A DNA stretch of 64,000 nucleotides. Origin: Pannonibacter sp051860505 (lineage in GTDB: Bacteria > Pseudomonadota > Alphaproteobacteria > Rhizobiales > Stappiaceae). The position numbers and the translations under genes were made by a program. The stretch spans positions 1 through 64,000 of the forward strand of contig NZ_JBHYDX010000028.1 of assembly GCF_051860505.1 (NCBI RefSeq). Direction: 5' to 3'. The notes beneath the pieces were generated by a model that was given only the letters and a program-made list of their open reading frames with translations, was not told the origin of the DNA and did not search any database. Positions 25,226-33,874 of this stretch are shown one piece after another (within the stretch, counting starts at the first letter, position 1; each line of letters opens with the position of its first letter).

Positions 25226-25939
25226 ATGCCGACAGCCACCCGCGAAGCCCTCGTCCCCGATTTTCGGCCGCAAGATGGCTCCGCGCCTGTCGACTGGCTG
25301 ATCTCCGACACACCGGTTGCCTATGAAGACGCCCTCGCCGTCATGGAATCACGCGTCGCGGCCATTGCGGAGGGAACGGCACCGGAACTGGTGTGGCTGC
25401 TGGAGCATCCCCCGCTCTATACCGCCGGCACCAGCGCCAAGTCGGAGGATCTGCTGACACCGGACCGCTTCCCGGTCTTTGCCGCCGGACGCGGGGGACA
25501 ATACACGTATCACGGTCCTGGCCAGCGCGTGGCCTATGTCATGCTCGACCTGAAGCGGCGCCAGCCGGATGTCCGCGCCTTTGTCGCCGCACTGGAGGCC
25601 TGGGTCATCGGTACGCTGTGGCAGCATCATGTTCGCGGCGAACGGCGGGAGGACCGCGTTGGCGTCTGGGTCCGCCGGCCGGACAAGGGTGCCGAGCGGG
25701 AGGACAAGATTGCCGCCATCGGCATCCGGGTGCGCAAGTGGGTCACGTTTCATGGCATCAGCCTGAACGTCGATCCGGATCTGGAACATTTCTCCGGCAT
25801 CGTGCCCTGCGGCGTCGAACAGCACGGCGTGACCAGCCTGGTCGACCTCGGCATTCCAATCACTCTACCTGAGGTTGATATAATCCTAAGACAGCAGTTT
25901 GAAGATGTATTCGGAGCAACCAGAATTGTAAGTGAATAA
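25226..25939 (+). CDS. lipB: Octanoyl-[ACP]:protein N-octanoyltransferase LipB
   Basis: First enzyme of endogenous lipoate assembly, moving octanoate from ACP to lipoyl domains. 237 residues from the ATG at 25226. Key residues are in LLEHPPLYTAGTSAK, GRGGQYTYHGPGQRVAYVMLDL, IAAIGIRVRKWVTFHGISLN (catalytic Lys) and IVPCGVEQHGVTSL (catalytic Cys). The last ~80 bp are much more AT-rich than the rest, ending with DIILRQQFEDVFGATRIVSE, although the frame stays open. lipA is not adjacent. Confidence 0.95.
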   Translation: MPTATREALVPDFRPQDGSAPVDWLISDTPVAYEDALAVMESRVAAIAEGTAPELVWLLEHPPLYTAGTSAKSEDLLTPDRFPVFAAGRGGQYTYHGPGQRVAYVMLDLKRRQPDVRAFVAALEAWVIGTLWQHHVRGERREDRVGVWVRRPDKGAEREDKIAAIGIRVRKWVTFHGISLNVDPDLEHFSGIVPCGVEQHGVTSLVDLGIPITLPEVDIILRQQFEDVFGATRIVSE

Positions 25940-26039
25940 ACTTACAAATCAGATGCGATGTATCCAACAGGATCGAGCGCTTGATTTGACTATACGGCAA
26001 TTCCAATGAACGAATTTTATTCGAGCCCAGAGAGTATAC

Positions 26040-26079
26040 CTGTTACACCACTCACTCAAAACTGTCACAAAACTGTTAT
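26040..26079 (+). promoter_or_regulatory. Tandem Pho boxes
   Basis: Four 11-bp-spaced units, CTGTTAC, CTCACTC, CTGTCAC and CTGTTAT, beginning at 26040, 26051, 26062 and 26073. The last two, with an AAAA spacer, match the classical 18-bp PhoB box closely. They lie 63-102 bp before the 5'-nucleotidase start, so PhoB activation under phosphate limitation is expected. Confidence 0.8.
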
Positions 26080-26141
26080 CCGCTCCGCTTAGCTGTGCAA
26101 CGCTCACTATTCCGTGAGCAAATAGCCAAGGAGCTACCCTC

Positions 26142-28157
26142 ATGTCGACGCCCAAGAGCAACATGAGCCGCCGCGACTTCCTCAAGTCGACCACCGTCGC
26201 TGCCGGTGTTGCAGCCCTCTCCCCGATGATCGTGTTCCGCGCCAATGCCGCCGCTGGTCCGGGGGAACTGCTGATGTCCCCGGCAACGCCGAACCCGAAT
26301 GGCGCCTTCGAGCGCCTGTTCCTGCTGAAGGGCGATCCGCTGGCAGGCCCGGTGACCCGCATCGTCACCGCCGAAGGCAACCCGGTTCCCGCACCGGCAC
26401 TCGCCCCCGGCGACCGGCGCGTGCTGCGCCTGATGCATTTCAATGACATGCACAACCACCTGACGGACCAGCATGCCAAGAAAGGCGACACCCATCGCCT
26501 GTCCCAGATGGTGCAGAAGCTGCGCCAGACCCGCTCGGCAGCTGGCGACAAGGAAGTCGTGCTGTTCGTCTCCGTCGGCGATGACCACACAGGTTCAGTC
26601 TTTGACGAACTCGTCGGCTGGTCGCCGGAAGAATTCGTCACCGATCCGGCCTACCGCGCCTACTCCGCCGCCGGTCTCGACATTGCCGTCCTCGGCAACC
26701 ACGAGTTCGACCGTGGTGCGGAACTGCTGCGCATGGGACTGAAGCGGGATGCCACTTTCCCGGTCCTGTCCGCCAACGTGCACGGCTCGGCCTTCATGAC
26801 CCGTGACGAAGACTATGTCTGCGCCGCCATTGCCGAGGCCAAGGGCCTGCGCATCGGCTTCATCGGCCTGACCACCGCCGTCGACACCCGCGTCGGCCAG
26901 CCGTCCGACCCGAAGCTCGCCGTCGCCAGCCCGGTCGAAGCCATCCGCAACGTGCTGCCGGCCGTGGCAGAAGTCTGCGATGTCGTCGTCATCCTGTCCC
27001 ATTGCGGCTTCGGTTCCGGCTCGCACCGCTCGGGCAAGGCCGGCGCTGCGCGCATGATCGGTGAAGGTGACCTCGACATCGCAGCCGCTGCCGGTCCGCT
27101 GACCGACAAGCCGATCGTCCTGCTCGGCGGCCATTCGCACACCAAGCTCAACAGCGATGGCATCGACGCCGACAATGTCGTCGACGGCGTGCTGATCACC
27201 CAGGCGGAAGCCAACGGCAAGTATCTCGGCGACATTGCCATGTCGATCGCCGCCGAGAATGGGCGCAAGGCCTGGTTCTCGTCCGTCAGCCTGCATCCGG
27301 TGAAGAACCGCGATGACCGCGTCAAGGCGGACGACCCGACCTTTGCCAGCCTCGAGCATGATGGCGACTTTGATGCGGCCTTCGAAGCCGAGACGATTGC
27401 CCCCTTGCTCAAGGCGCTGGAGTCCAAGCTTGCCGAGGAAATCGGCCAGGTGGCCGATGACGAACTGGTCTCCACCGAGCGCACCATCGCCGACCGCTAC
27501 ATTCGCGAAGTGGCCATCGCCAACTTCATGAATGATGCACTGGTTGAACGCTCGGCAACCTTCCCGGGCGGCCAGATCGACATCGCCCTGTTCAACGCCA
27601 CCGGCCTGCAGACCGGCATCGGCAAGGGCGCGCTGACGTTCAAGGCCTGGTATGACGTCATGCCCTACGCCGACAACGTGCATGTCGCCACCATGACCGG
27701 CGCCCAGATCCGCGACATGCTGGACAGCAACGCCAAGCGGTTTGTCCGTCCGGAAGAACTGGCCTCCGGTTCGCTCGACCTGACGCAGTTCGTGTCGCGC
27801 GGCCTGCTGCATTTCTCCAGCGCCCTGCGCTACAAGGTCGATTTCGGCGCCTCGGCAGCAGAAGCCCGCGCAGTAGATATCACCATCGCCGGTGCACCGA
27901 TCGACACCGTCCTCGACAAGACCTTCAAGGTCGCCTTCAACACCTATGTGTCGCTGGGCGCCTTCGGGGAAGCGTGGAACGGCAAGCCGATCTCCGGCGG
28001 CGTTGCCGGCGACATCGCCAGCATGGACCTGCGCAAGCTGGACTATGACCACACCGGCCTCGTCTATCGCAACGAGATCATCGCCCACATTCGCGATCTC
28101 AAGGTGATCACCGCCGAAACCGGCGCCCGTCTCGACGGACGCCTCATCGCCGGCTGA
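26142..28157 (+). CDS. Tat-exported bifunctional metallophosphatase/5'-nucleotidase
   Basis: A 671-residue periplasmic UshA/YfkN-type enzyme releasing phosphate from nucleotides. The N-terminus MSTPKSNMSRRDFLKSTTVA contains a twin-arginine signal. Metal-binding motifs of the calcineurin-like phosphatase domain are FNDMHNHL, GDDHTGSVFD, GNHEFDRG, SHCGFGSG and GGHSHTKLN. The C-terminal 5'-nucleotidase domain has FNATGLQTGIGKGALTF, WYDVMPYADNVHVATMTGAQ and a nucleobase-stacking region. The Pho boxes upstream suggest a phosphate-scavenging role. Ends before a hairpin terminator. Confidence 0.93.
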   Translation: MSTPKSNMSRRDFLKSTTVAAGVAALSPMIVFRANAAAGPGELLMSPATPNPNGAFERLFLLKGDPLAGPVTRIVTAEGNPVPAPALAPGDRRVLRLMHFNDMHNHLTDQHAKKGDTHRLSQMVQKLRQTRSAAGDKEVVLFVSVGDDHTGSVFDELVGWSPEEFVTDPAYRAYSAAGLDIAVLGNHEFDRGAELLRMGLKRDATFPVLSANVHGSAFMTRDEDYVCAAIAEAKGLRIGFIGLTTAVDTRVGQPSDPKLAVASPVEAIRNVLPAVAEVCDVVVILSHCGFGSGSHRSGKAGAARMIGEGDLDIAAAAGPLTDKPIVLLGGHSHTKLNSDGIDADNVVDGVLITQAEANGKYLGDIAMSIAAENGRKAWFSSVSLHPVKNRDDRVKADDPTFASLEHDGDFDAAFEAETIAPLLKALESKLAEEIGQVADDELVSTERTIADRYIREVAIANFMNDALVERSATFPGGQIDIALFNATGLQTGIGKGALTFKAWYDVMPYADNVHVATMTGAQIRDMLDSNAKRFVRPEELASGSLDLTQFVSRGLLHFSSALRYKVDFGASAAEARAVDITIAGAPIDTVLDKTFKVAFNTYVSLGAFGEAWNGKPISGGVAGDIASMDLRKLDYDHTGLVYRNEIIAHIRDLKVITAETGARLDGRLIAG

Positions 28158-28177
28158 TTTCCGCGCAAACGACCTGC

Positions 28178-28202
28178 AGCCAGGGGCCCCGCCCCTGGCT
28201 GA
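28178..28202 (+). terminator. Hairpin terminator after 5'-nucleotidase gene
   Basis: CAGCCAGGGG/CCCCTGGCTG with a five-base loop starts 21 bp past the stop. A short ATTT follows, so this is a weak-tailed intrinsic terminator. Confidence 0.55.
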
Positions 28203-28334
28203 TCCATTTGCCCTTCCCGCGCTGCACCAGGGCACAAGCCTGCCACAAGCTTCCTCGTCACTAATACCGGTGCAAACGGCCACGCGGGCCGAAACCGGGG
28301 CCAAAGCGGCCGGACGTTCAGGGATGGCAGGGGC

Positions 28335-28976
28335 ATGGATCTGGTCAATCCGACACCAACTCGCGTCGAATACATTCACGATGACAAGGCACAGACCCGT
28401 GTCGGCAGCTTCATCATCGGCATCGGCGGCATCGCCTGCGTCGTCGGCAGCCTTGTCGCAGACAGTTTCTGGCCGGCCCTTCTGGTCGCCGTCATCGCCG
28501 GCGTGGTCATCCTGCGCCTGCACCGTCAATGCGCCCGCACCAAGGTCATCTTCGACAAGGCCAACGACCGGCTGCTGCTGGAACACCGCACGCCGGGCGG
28601 GCGGCTGATGGGCAGCGAGCGGCTGCAACTGTCGCATCTGGAAAATGTCGTGCTGGAACGCGCCGGCTTCCTGCACAATTTCATGTCCAAGAAAGTCTGG
28701 CAGCGGCCGGTGATGATTGTCGCGGGCCGGCGGGTGCCGCTGACCTTCGCCAGCTACGAGACCGGCGGTGTTGCCGAGGACATTGCGGCGCAGCTGCGCG
28801 AGAAGTTCGAACTGCCCCGCTCGGCACGGTTCAGCGAGACAGCTCCAGCCCCCGAACAGGGCAAGACCATCAAGTCCCGCCGAAGCGTCAGCGACGAGCC
28901 GGACGACGGCGGCATGAATGCGCTGGCCAAGCGCGCCCGCGCCATTCGCGAACGCAGCGCTGAAAGCGAAGCCTGA
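28335..28976 (+). CDS. Membrane protein of unknown function
   Basis: A 213-residue protein with two N-terminal membrane spans (VGSFIIGIGGIACVVGSLVA and FWPALLVAVIAGVVIL) and a soluble C-terminal domain starting with ARTKVIFDKANDRLLLEHRTP, resembling a PH-like or small beta-sheet domain. The last 60 residues are charged and probably disordered. I do not recognise the family. A strong ribosome site is not seen before the ATG. Confidence 0.6.
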   Translation: MDLVNPTPTRVEYIHDDKAQTRVGSFIIGIGGIACVVGSLVADSFWPALLVAVIAGVVILRLHRQCARTKVIFDKANDRLLLEHRTPGGRLMGSERLQLSHLENVVLERAGFLHNFMSKKVWQRPVMIVAGRRVPLTFASYETGGVAEDIAAQLREKFELPRSARFSETAPAPEQGKTIKSRRSVSDEPDDGGMNALAKRARAIRERSAESEA

Positions 28977-29216
28977 CGGGTTGCGCCTCGCCCCTTACAA
29001 AAATACACTCAAAAGTTATTCTACGGAAAGCATGCAGCTGATGATTTAGGCTGCTCTAGGTCATATTGACAATACCGCGACCTGCAAATCTGAAGCGTCC
29101 CTACGGCATTTCACGACATCCCGACAGTTCTGACTCAGTCAATACTTTAATCACGAATAAAGCCTAGCTTCGGACATGAAATGCCTCAACGGCACAGATT
29201 TGCTCCGGAGCCCACC
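28977..29216. promoter_or_regulatory. AT-rich promoter region of a chemoreceptor gene
   Basis: 240 bp without a gene, noticeably AT-richer than the flanks (for example 28993-29050 and 29140-29165), placed just before the chemoreceptor gene. No clear sigma-28 consensus was found, though TACGGCATTTC-like words near 29102 occur. Confidence 0.35.
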
Positions 29217-31181
29217 ATGTCTGCATCCGCCACCACGTTGTCAGGGCGCAGCCTGATCACCAAGATCCTGGCCGCTGCCACGGCCGTCATCGTCCTGATT
29301 TTTGCAGGGTTTGCCCTCTACAATGACAGCGTCCAGCGCGGCCAAGTTGAAACCCGCGTCGAGCAGAACTTGGGCCTCATCAGCAAGGCCATGTCGCGCA
29401 GCGTGTCGAACTGGCTGTCGGGTCGGCTGGCGCTGACCGCACTCACTGTCGAGACCCTCGGCAACCGGCCCAACGCTGAAGTCACCAACGAGGACTTCAA
29501 CAAGCCGGCGCTGGCGCAGAACTTCGCCATGACCTATTTCGGCACCTCGGAAGGCGCATTCCTCATGTGGCCTCTCGCGGACATGCCCGCCGGCTATGAT
29601 CCGCGCGTACGTCCCTGGTACAAAGATGCCGTCGCCCAGAACGGCCTGACCATCACCGAGCCCTATCTCGATGCCTCGTCTGGCTCCCTGACCGTAACCG
29701 TCGCCGCACCGCGCAAGCTGGACGGCCAGACGGCGGGCGTCATCGGCTCGGACTTCTCCATCGAAACCATCGAGACGATGCTGAAGGAGTCTAATCTTGG
29801 TGATCTCGGCTACCTGTTCATTGCCAACAAGGACGGCAAGGTCCTGATCCACCCGACCCGCGATGCTGTCGGCAAGAGCCTCTCGGAGTTGTTCTCAGGG
29901 TCACAGGTCGCCATGACGGACCGGTTGCAGTCGGTCGGCAGCCCGGATGGCACCCGCATCCTCTCCTTCGTTCCGATCTCCGGCCTGCCCGGCGTCGAGT
30001 GGTACGTCGGCATGTCCATCGACGAGGCTGTGGCTTATGCCGAGGTCGCCGAATTCCGCCAGTCGGCGATCATCGCGGTGGTTGCCGCCATTGTCATCAT
30101 GCTCGGCATCCTGGGCACGCTGTTCCAGCGCCTGCTGGCGCGCCCGCTGGCCTCGATCACCTCAGCCATGAGCCGCATCGCCAATGGGGACCTGACGGTT
30201 GGCATCCCCGGCCTTGGCCGCAAGGACGAGATCGGCGCCATTGCCGAGGCTGTCCAGGTGTTCAAGGACAATGCCGTCGAACGCGAACGCCTGCAAGAAG
30301 AACAGCGCCTTGAAGAAGCGGCCAAGCAGCGCCGCGCCGAAGCCGTCGACCGCCTGATCAACCACTTTGCCCAGGATGTCAGCGGCTCGCTCAGCACCGT
30401 AACCGGCGCAACCCAGGACGTGGTCTCCACCGCCCGGCAGCTCAGCCAGACCTCCGTCGCCAGCTCGGAAGGCGCCAACCACGCCGCCGCTGCCTCCGAG
30501 GAAGCCGCCGCCAACGTCCGCTCGGTTGCCGCTGCCTCGGAAGAGCTCACCTCGTCCATTGCCGAGATTGCCCGCCGCGTCGAGCATTCAAACCAGATTG
30601 CCTCCAAGGCGTCCTCGGCCGCTGACGAAACCAACGCCACGGTGCAGAGCCTCGTCCAGACGACCGAGAAGATCAGCCAGATCGTCAAGCTGATCAGCGA
30701 CATCGCCGCCCAGACCAACCTCCTCGCCCTCAACGCGACCATCGAGGCAGCGCGGGCCGGCGATGCCGGCAAGGGCTTCGCGGTCGTCGCCAGCGAAGTC
30801 AAGTCGCTCGCCAACCAGACCGCTTCGGCGACGGAAGAAATCGCCACCCAGATCCAGGCGATGCAGGCCGTCTCCAACCAGGCCGCCGTGGCGATCCAGA
30901 GCATCGGCGAGGTCATCGGCCAGATGAACTACATCTCGACCGAAATCTCCGCCGCCGTCACCCAGCAGAGCGGCGCCACCACCGAGATCTCCCGCTCGGT
31001 GCATGAAGTGGCGACCGGAACGCAGAACGTCTCCGAAACCCTCACCGGCGTGTCGCGCGGGGCCAACGAGACCGGCGACAGCGCCCAGACCCTGCTCTCG
31101 GTCGCAACCCAGCTCACCCAGCAGACCGACAATCTGCGCCAGCGCATCGACGCCTTCTTCGGCGAAATCCGCGCCGCCTGA
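29217..31181 (+). CDS. Methyl-accepting chemotaxis protein (dCache sensor)
   Basis: A 654-residue membrane receptor. It starts at MSASATTLSGRSLITK with CGGAG upstream. Layout: N-terminal membrane span (ILAAATAVIVLIFAGFALY), periplasmic dCache-type ligand-binding domain with the DPRVRPWYKDAVAQNGLTIT signature (residues about 110-130), a second span (AIIAVVAAIVIMLGILGTLFQRL), a HAMP domain (PLASITSAMSRIANGDLTV) and a methyl-accepting signalling domain with the hairpin tip ISDIAAQTNLLALNATIEAA. The dCache domain suggests amino acid or similar small ligands, but the ligand is not known. Downstream of an AT-rich promoter. Confidence 0.94.
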   Translation: MSASATTLSGRSLITKILAAATAVIVLIFAGFALYNDSVQRGQVETRVEQNLGLISKAMSRSVSNWLSGRLALTALTVETLGNRPNAEVTNEDFNKPALAQNFAMTYFGTSEGAFLMWPLADMPAGYDPRVRPWYKDAVAQNGLTITEPYLDASSGSLTVTVAAPRKLDGQTAGVIGSDFSIETIETMLKESNLGDLGYLFIANKDGKVLIHPTRDAVGKSLSELFSGSQVAMTDRLQSVGSPDGTRILSFVPISGLPGVEWYVGMSIDEAVAYAEVAEFRQSAIIAVVAAIVIMLGILGTLFQRLLARPLASITSAMSRIANGDLTVGIPGLGRKDEIGAIAEAVQVFKDNAVERERLQEEQRLEEAAKQRRAEAVDRLINHFAQDVSGSLSTVTGATQDVVSTARQLSQTSVASSEGANHAAAASEEAAANVRSVAAASEELTSSIAEIARRVEHSNQIASKASSAADETNATVQSLVQTTEKISQIVKLISDIAAQTNLLALNATIEAARAGDAGKGFAVVASEVKSLANQTASATEEIATQIQAMQAVSNQAAVAIQSIGEVIGQMNYISTEISAAVTQQSGATTEISRSVHEVATGTQNVSETLTGVSRGANETGDSAQTLLSVATQLTQQTDNLRQRIDAFFGEIRAA

Positions 31182-31207
31182 GTGCATCGCAGCTAAAGAA
31201 ACGGGAA

Positions 31208-31230
31208 ACGGCGGCCCAGGTGGCCGCCGT
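31208..31230. terminator. Palindromic hairpin, left copy
   Basis: ACGGCGGCCCAGGTGGCCGCCGT forms a 9-bp perfect stem 26 bp past the chemoreceptor stop. Nearly identical to the hairpin at 31412-31434, from which it differs by one base. Confidence 0.6.
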
Positions 31231-31253
31231 AAGTATATGACAAACCCTCTATT

Positions 31254-31381
31254 GTCTTCCCGGACGCAGCAAAGCGGAGATCCGGGACCGGAGAGCCAAG
31301 GTCTCTTCGGTATTCACTCATTGAAACATTGACGCCTCGACTCTCCGGTCCCGGCTCCGCGCTGCGCTTGGCCGGGATGAC
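31254..31381. repeat. Dispersed quasi-palindromic intergenic repeat, copy C
   Basis: GTCTTCCCGGACGCAGCAAA at the left and GGCTCCGCGCTGCGCTTGGC at the right, with GAGATCCGGGACCGGAGAGC and ACTCTCCGGTCCCGGCTCCG as mirrored arms. Reads as the reverse orientation of copy A. Lies between the two hairpins. Confidence 0.75.
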
Positions 31382-31411
31382 TTTGGTGGGTCAAGGTTTG
31401 ACAGCAGTCTG

Positions 31412-31434
31412 ACGGCGGCCCATGTGGCCGCCGT
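31412..31434. terminator. Palindromic hairpin, right copy
   Basis: ACGGCGGCCCATGTGGCCGCCGT, followed on + by TGTTGTGT. Same stem as the hairpin at 31208. It is about 250 bp from the stop of the leftward lipoprotein gene. Confidence 0.55.
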
Positions 31435-31498
31435 TGTTGTGTCTGGAGTGCAAGATCCCCATGAGAAGCCTGCCACGGATGCCCCTCCCCCACGGGCA

Positions 31499-31603
31499 GT
31501 CATCCCCGCCTTGTGCGGGGATCCATACGGGCGTGGCGACCGTTGGAGCGATTCTGGCCAGCCCAAGCGTGCGGAGCTGATCCCCGCACAAGGCGGGGAT
31601 GAC
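31499..31603. repeat. 25-bp perfect inverted repeat
   Basis: 31499-31523 and 31579-31603 are exact inverse complements of 25 bases (core ATCCCCGCCTTGTGCGGGG), enclosing 55 bp. Each arm is itself palindromic. The same GTCATCCCCGCC words recall the dispersed repeats, suggesting a related element. Non-coding. Confidence 0.75.
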
Positions 31604-31684
31604 CGCTGCGATGGGGCAATAGGCTATCGGACCGGTCGCGGCTCAGCGGCGGCCTCTTTGTACATGGCGCATACTCGCCAGGCT

Positions 31685-32536
31685 TCAGTCCTTCCGCTCG
31701 CGCGGCACAACAACATCAAGCTCGGGCACCCGGTAGGCGGAGAACCGCGCGCGCAGGGCCTTGTCCAGGGCAATCAGCTTGTCGAGCGGCACTTCGGTCA
31801 CCGGAACGCTATGGACCCAAAGGCTTAGACCGGGTTCGAAGTCGTAGCCGAAAGCGCATTGCCGCGGCGGATGGACCCGGCTGACGCAGCTGATGTAGAG
31901 GGGCTGGCCCTTGGGCGTGAGATAGCCGCTGCCCTCCGTGGTCAGATAGATCGGCCAGTCGTCCTTGCCCTCCCACGGAAATTCCGTTGGGATCACGCAG
32001 CCTTTCAGCTCCGGCGTCACTTGAACCAGGGGCTTGCCCGGCGTGCAGTTCGTCTCAAAACGGTTGCGATAGCCTCTCCAGAAGGTATCTCCGCCTCCGT
32101 CGCCAATCAGCATAACCCCCGGATCGGGGACCGAAATGCCGAGGGACTTCAACTCGGCTTGCCAGGCCTCGCTGTTCGGCAAAAGACTTGGACCGAACAT
32201 CGGGCGCAACTGGGCCGGGTTTTCTCGGCAGCCTTCGCCCGCTTCCGGGTTCAGGGGCGGCGTCAACGGCGGATCGAAATCTCCCAGCGTGTAAAAACGT
32301 GGGTGATACTCAAGCACAAAGGCATGTCCCGAACCCAAGCGGACATAAAGGCGACGATCCTGCGGATCGGCGCATTCCTCCGGGTTGAAGACAAAGGGCT
32401 TTTTAGTCAAAGCCCAGTACTTGCTAACTAGTTCCTGAACATAAGGCGATAGCTGCGGCTCACCGCAGCCAGCGAGCACCACGGCCAGCAAAAGAAACTG
32501 GCAAAAATGCCTTGCCGAGACTGGCGTCATCAGCAT
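31685..32536 (-). CDS. Putative lipoprotein of unknown function
   Basis: A 283-residue exported protein. The ATG at 32536 has AAGGGG upstream. The signal sequence ends in a lipobox (FLLLAVVLAGCGE, modified Cys near residue 24). The mature part carries several Cys residues (NPEECADPQ, EGCRENP, FETNCTPGKP, LYISCVSR, PRQCAFGYD), suggesting disulphides, and a Trp/Gly-rich middle (IGDGGGDTFWRGYRN). I do not recognise a family. It stands alone and ends near the repeat cluster at 31.2-31.6 kb. Confidence 0.65.
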   Translation of the reverse strand: MLMTPVSARHFCQFLLLAVVLAGCGEPQLSPYVQELVSKYWALTKKPFVFNPEECADPQDRRLYVRLGSGHAFVLEYHPRFYTLGDFDPPLTPPLNPEAGEGCRENPAQLRPMFGPSLLPNSEAWQAELKSLGISVPDPGVMLIGDGGGDTFWRGYRNRFETNCTPGKPLVQVTPELKGCVIPTEFPWEGKDDWPIYLTTEGSGYLTPKGQPLYISCVSRVHPPRQCAFGYDFEPGLSLWVHSVPVTEVPLDKLIALDKALRARFSAYRVPELDVVVPRERKD

Positions 32537-32655
32537 CACGTCCCCTTGCGCCCTGCTATCCTGTCAATACTGCGGATAGCAGCCCGCGCCACGCGTGACA
32601 ATCAACCGGGACATTCGCACTGGTTGTAGCCAGCGCCTTTGATGCAGCCCTCCCC

Positions 32656-33564
32656 TCACCCCGCCACCATCTGCCGCCGGGCGAGATGGTCTTCCATCAG
32701 GACAAGGAAAGACCCGGTGAGGATGAGGGCGGCGCCGGGCCAGAGGTAGCCGTCTGGGATGAAGCCGAAGGCGAGCCAGCCGGTGAGGATGTTGAGCGGC
32801 AGCTTCAGATGGTCAAAGGGCTGGACGAAGGCCGCATCGGCGCGGGCATAGGCGAGCGTGAGGAGGTAGTTGGCCGCGACCGTGAAAAGCCCTGCGCCCA
32901 GCGCCAGATAGAGGCTGAGGCCGGTTGGCACGACTGCGCCATCGATCAGCGCCAGCGCGCCGTTGACCGGCGTCAGCAGCAGGAGAAGATAGAGCGTCAC
33001 GGTATCGGCGGATTCGGCCCCGGTGAGGCGCTTGGTCACCAGCGAAGCCCCGCCCCAGAGCGCGGCGGCCAGCACCGGCAGCAGCGCGGCGAGCTCGAAC
33101 CGCTCGCTCCAGGGGGCAAGGATCACCATGCCGCCGGCAAAGCCCAGCAGCGTCGCCAGCCAGCGCAGGGGACCGACCTGTTCCTTCAGGAAGACCCGCG
33201 CGCCAAGAATGACAAAAAAGGGCGAGGTCATGATCAGGGCGATGGCCTGCCAGATCGGCACATGAGCCAGACCAAACACCCAGGCCTGCACGCCGCCGAC
33301 AGCCAGAAGAATGCGCAGCGCATGCAGCTTCGGCTGCCGCGTCACGAGCGCCGCCCTGCCCCGCCGGAGGATCCAGGGCAGTGCGAACAGCAGCGCCACC
33401 AGATATTGCCAGAAAGCGGCGCTGGCGGCCGGCAGACCGAGCTGCATGGTTGCCGCCTGCAGGCAGACATTGACGAGGGCGAAGCTCGCCCCGGCCCCGA
33501 TCATGCAGGCAGCGGCAACGAGCGGCTTTGAAGGGAACGACGAAGTCTGCACGGCACGGGCCAT
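32656..33564 (-). CDS. ribN: Riboflavin transporter RibN (EamA/DMT family)
   Basis: A 302-residue protein of the drug/metabolite transporter superfamily with ten expected spans and two EamA repeats: CMIGAGASFALVNVCLQAATM opens repeat one and ALWGGASLVTKRLTGAESADTV opens repeat two. The FMN riboswitch directly upstream on the same strand marks it as a flavin transporter, as known for RibN in rhizobia. The ATG at 33564 is chosen because the longer GTG start lacks a ribosome site; spacing to AGG is short. Mediates riboflavin uptake. Confidence 0.85.
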   Translation of the reverse strand: MARAVQTSSFPSKPLVAAACMIGAGASFALVNVCLQAATMQLGLPAASAAFWQYLVALLFALPWILRRGRAALVTRQPKLHALRILLAVGGVQAWVFGLAHVPIWQAIALIMTSPFFVILGARVFLKEQVGPLRWLATLLGFAGGMVILAPWSERFELAALLPVLAAALWGGASLVTKRLTGAESADTVTLYLLLLLTPVNGALALIDGAVVPTGLSLYLALGAGLFTVAANYLLTLAYARADAAFVQPFDHLKLPLNILTGWLAFGFIPDGYLWPGAALILTGSFLVLMEDHLARRQMVAG

Positions 33565-33642
33565 CCTGTGGCAATGGACCCGGGGCAAAGCCAAGCGCAG
33601 GCCGGTGCCGGCCACAAGGACGGCGCGCAGCGTGGACTGGCC

Positions 33643-33816
33643 AGGTTCTCTTTCATCCGGACTGTAACCGTCGGCTCCGGAGTTGCACCGGATCTGCTGT
33701 CCCTTCCAGCGTCAGCTGAAAGGCGCTCGCGGGCTGCGGCCTTGGGTCCATCCTCTCGGACAGTCCCTCAAGGCAATCACCGCCGGTGGGGAGTTTCACC
33801 CCGCCCCGAGGACCTG
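33643..33816 (-). ncRNA. FMN riboswitch (RFN element)
   Basis: On the minus strand the conserved pieces appear in order: AGGTCCTCGGGGCGGGGTG, AAACTCCCCACCGGCGGTGAT, the junction near GGGAC...AGCCCGCGAGCG, GATCCGGTGCAACTCCGGAG, CCGACGGTTACAGTCCGGATG and AAAGAGAACCT. This is the RFN aptamer. It ends about 79 nt before the ribN ATG, leaving room for an expression platform; FMN binding should reduce ribN expression. Confidence 0.93.
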
Positions 33817-33874
33817 TTTCTGGTGCGGAGAGACTAAACCGGCATCCGGGACCGGCGCAAGCAGTGATTTTCAG

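Noticed and set aside
26595..28676. 693-residue minus-strand frame opposite the 5'-nucleotidase gene
   Set aside because: Antisense shadow of a GC-rich gene; no ribosome site, no recognisable family, while the plus strand encodes a full enzyme.
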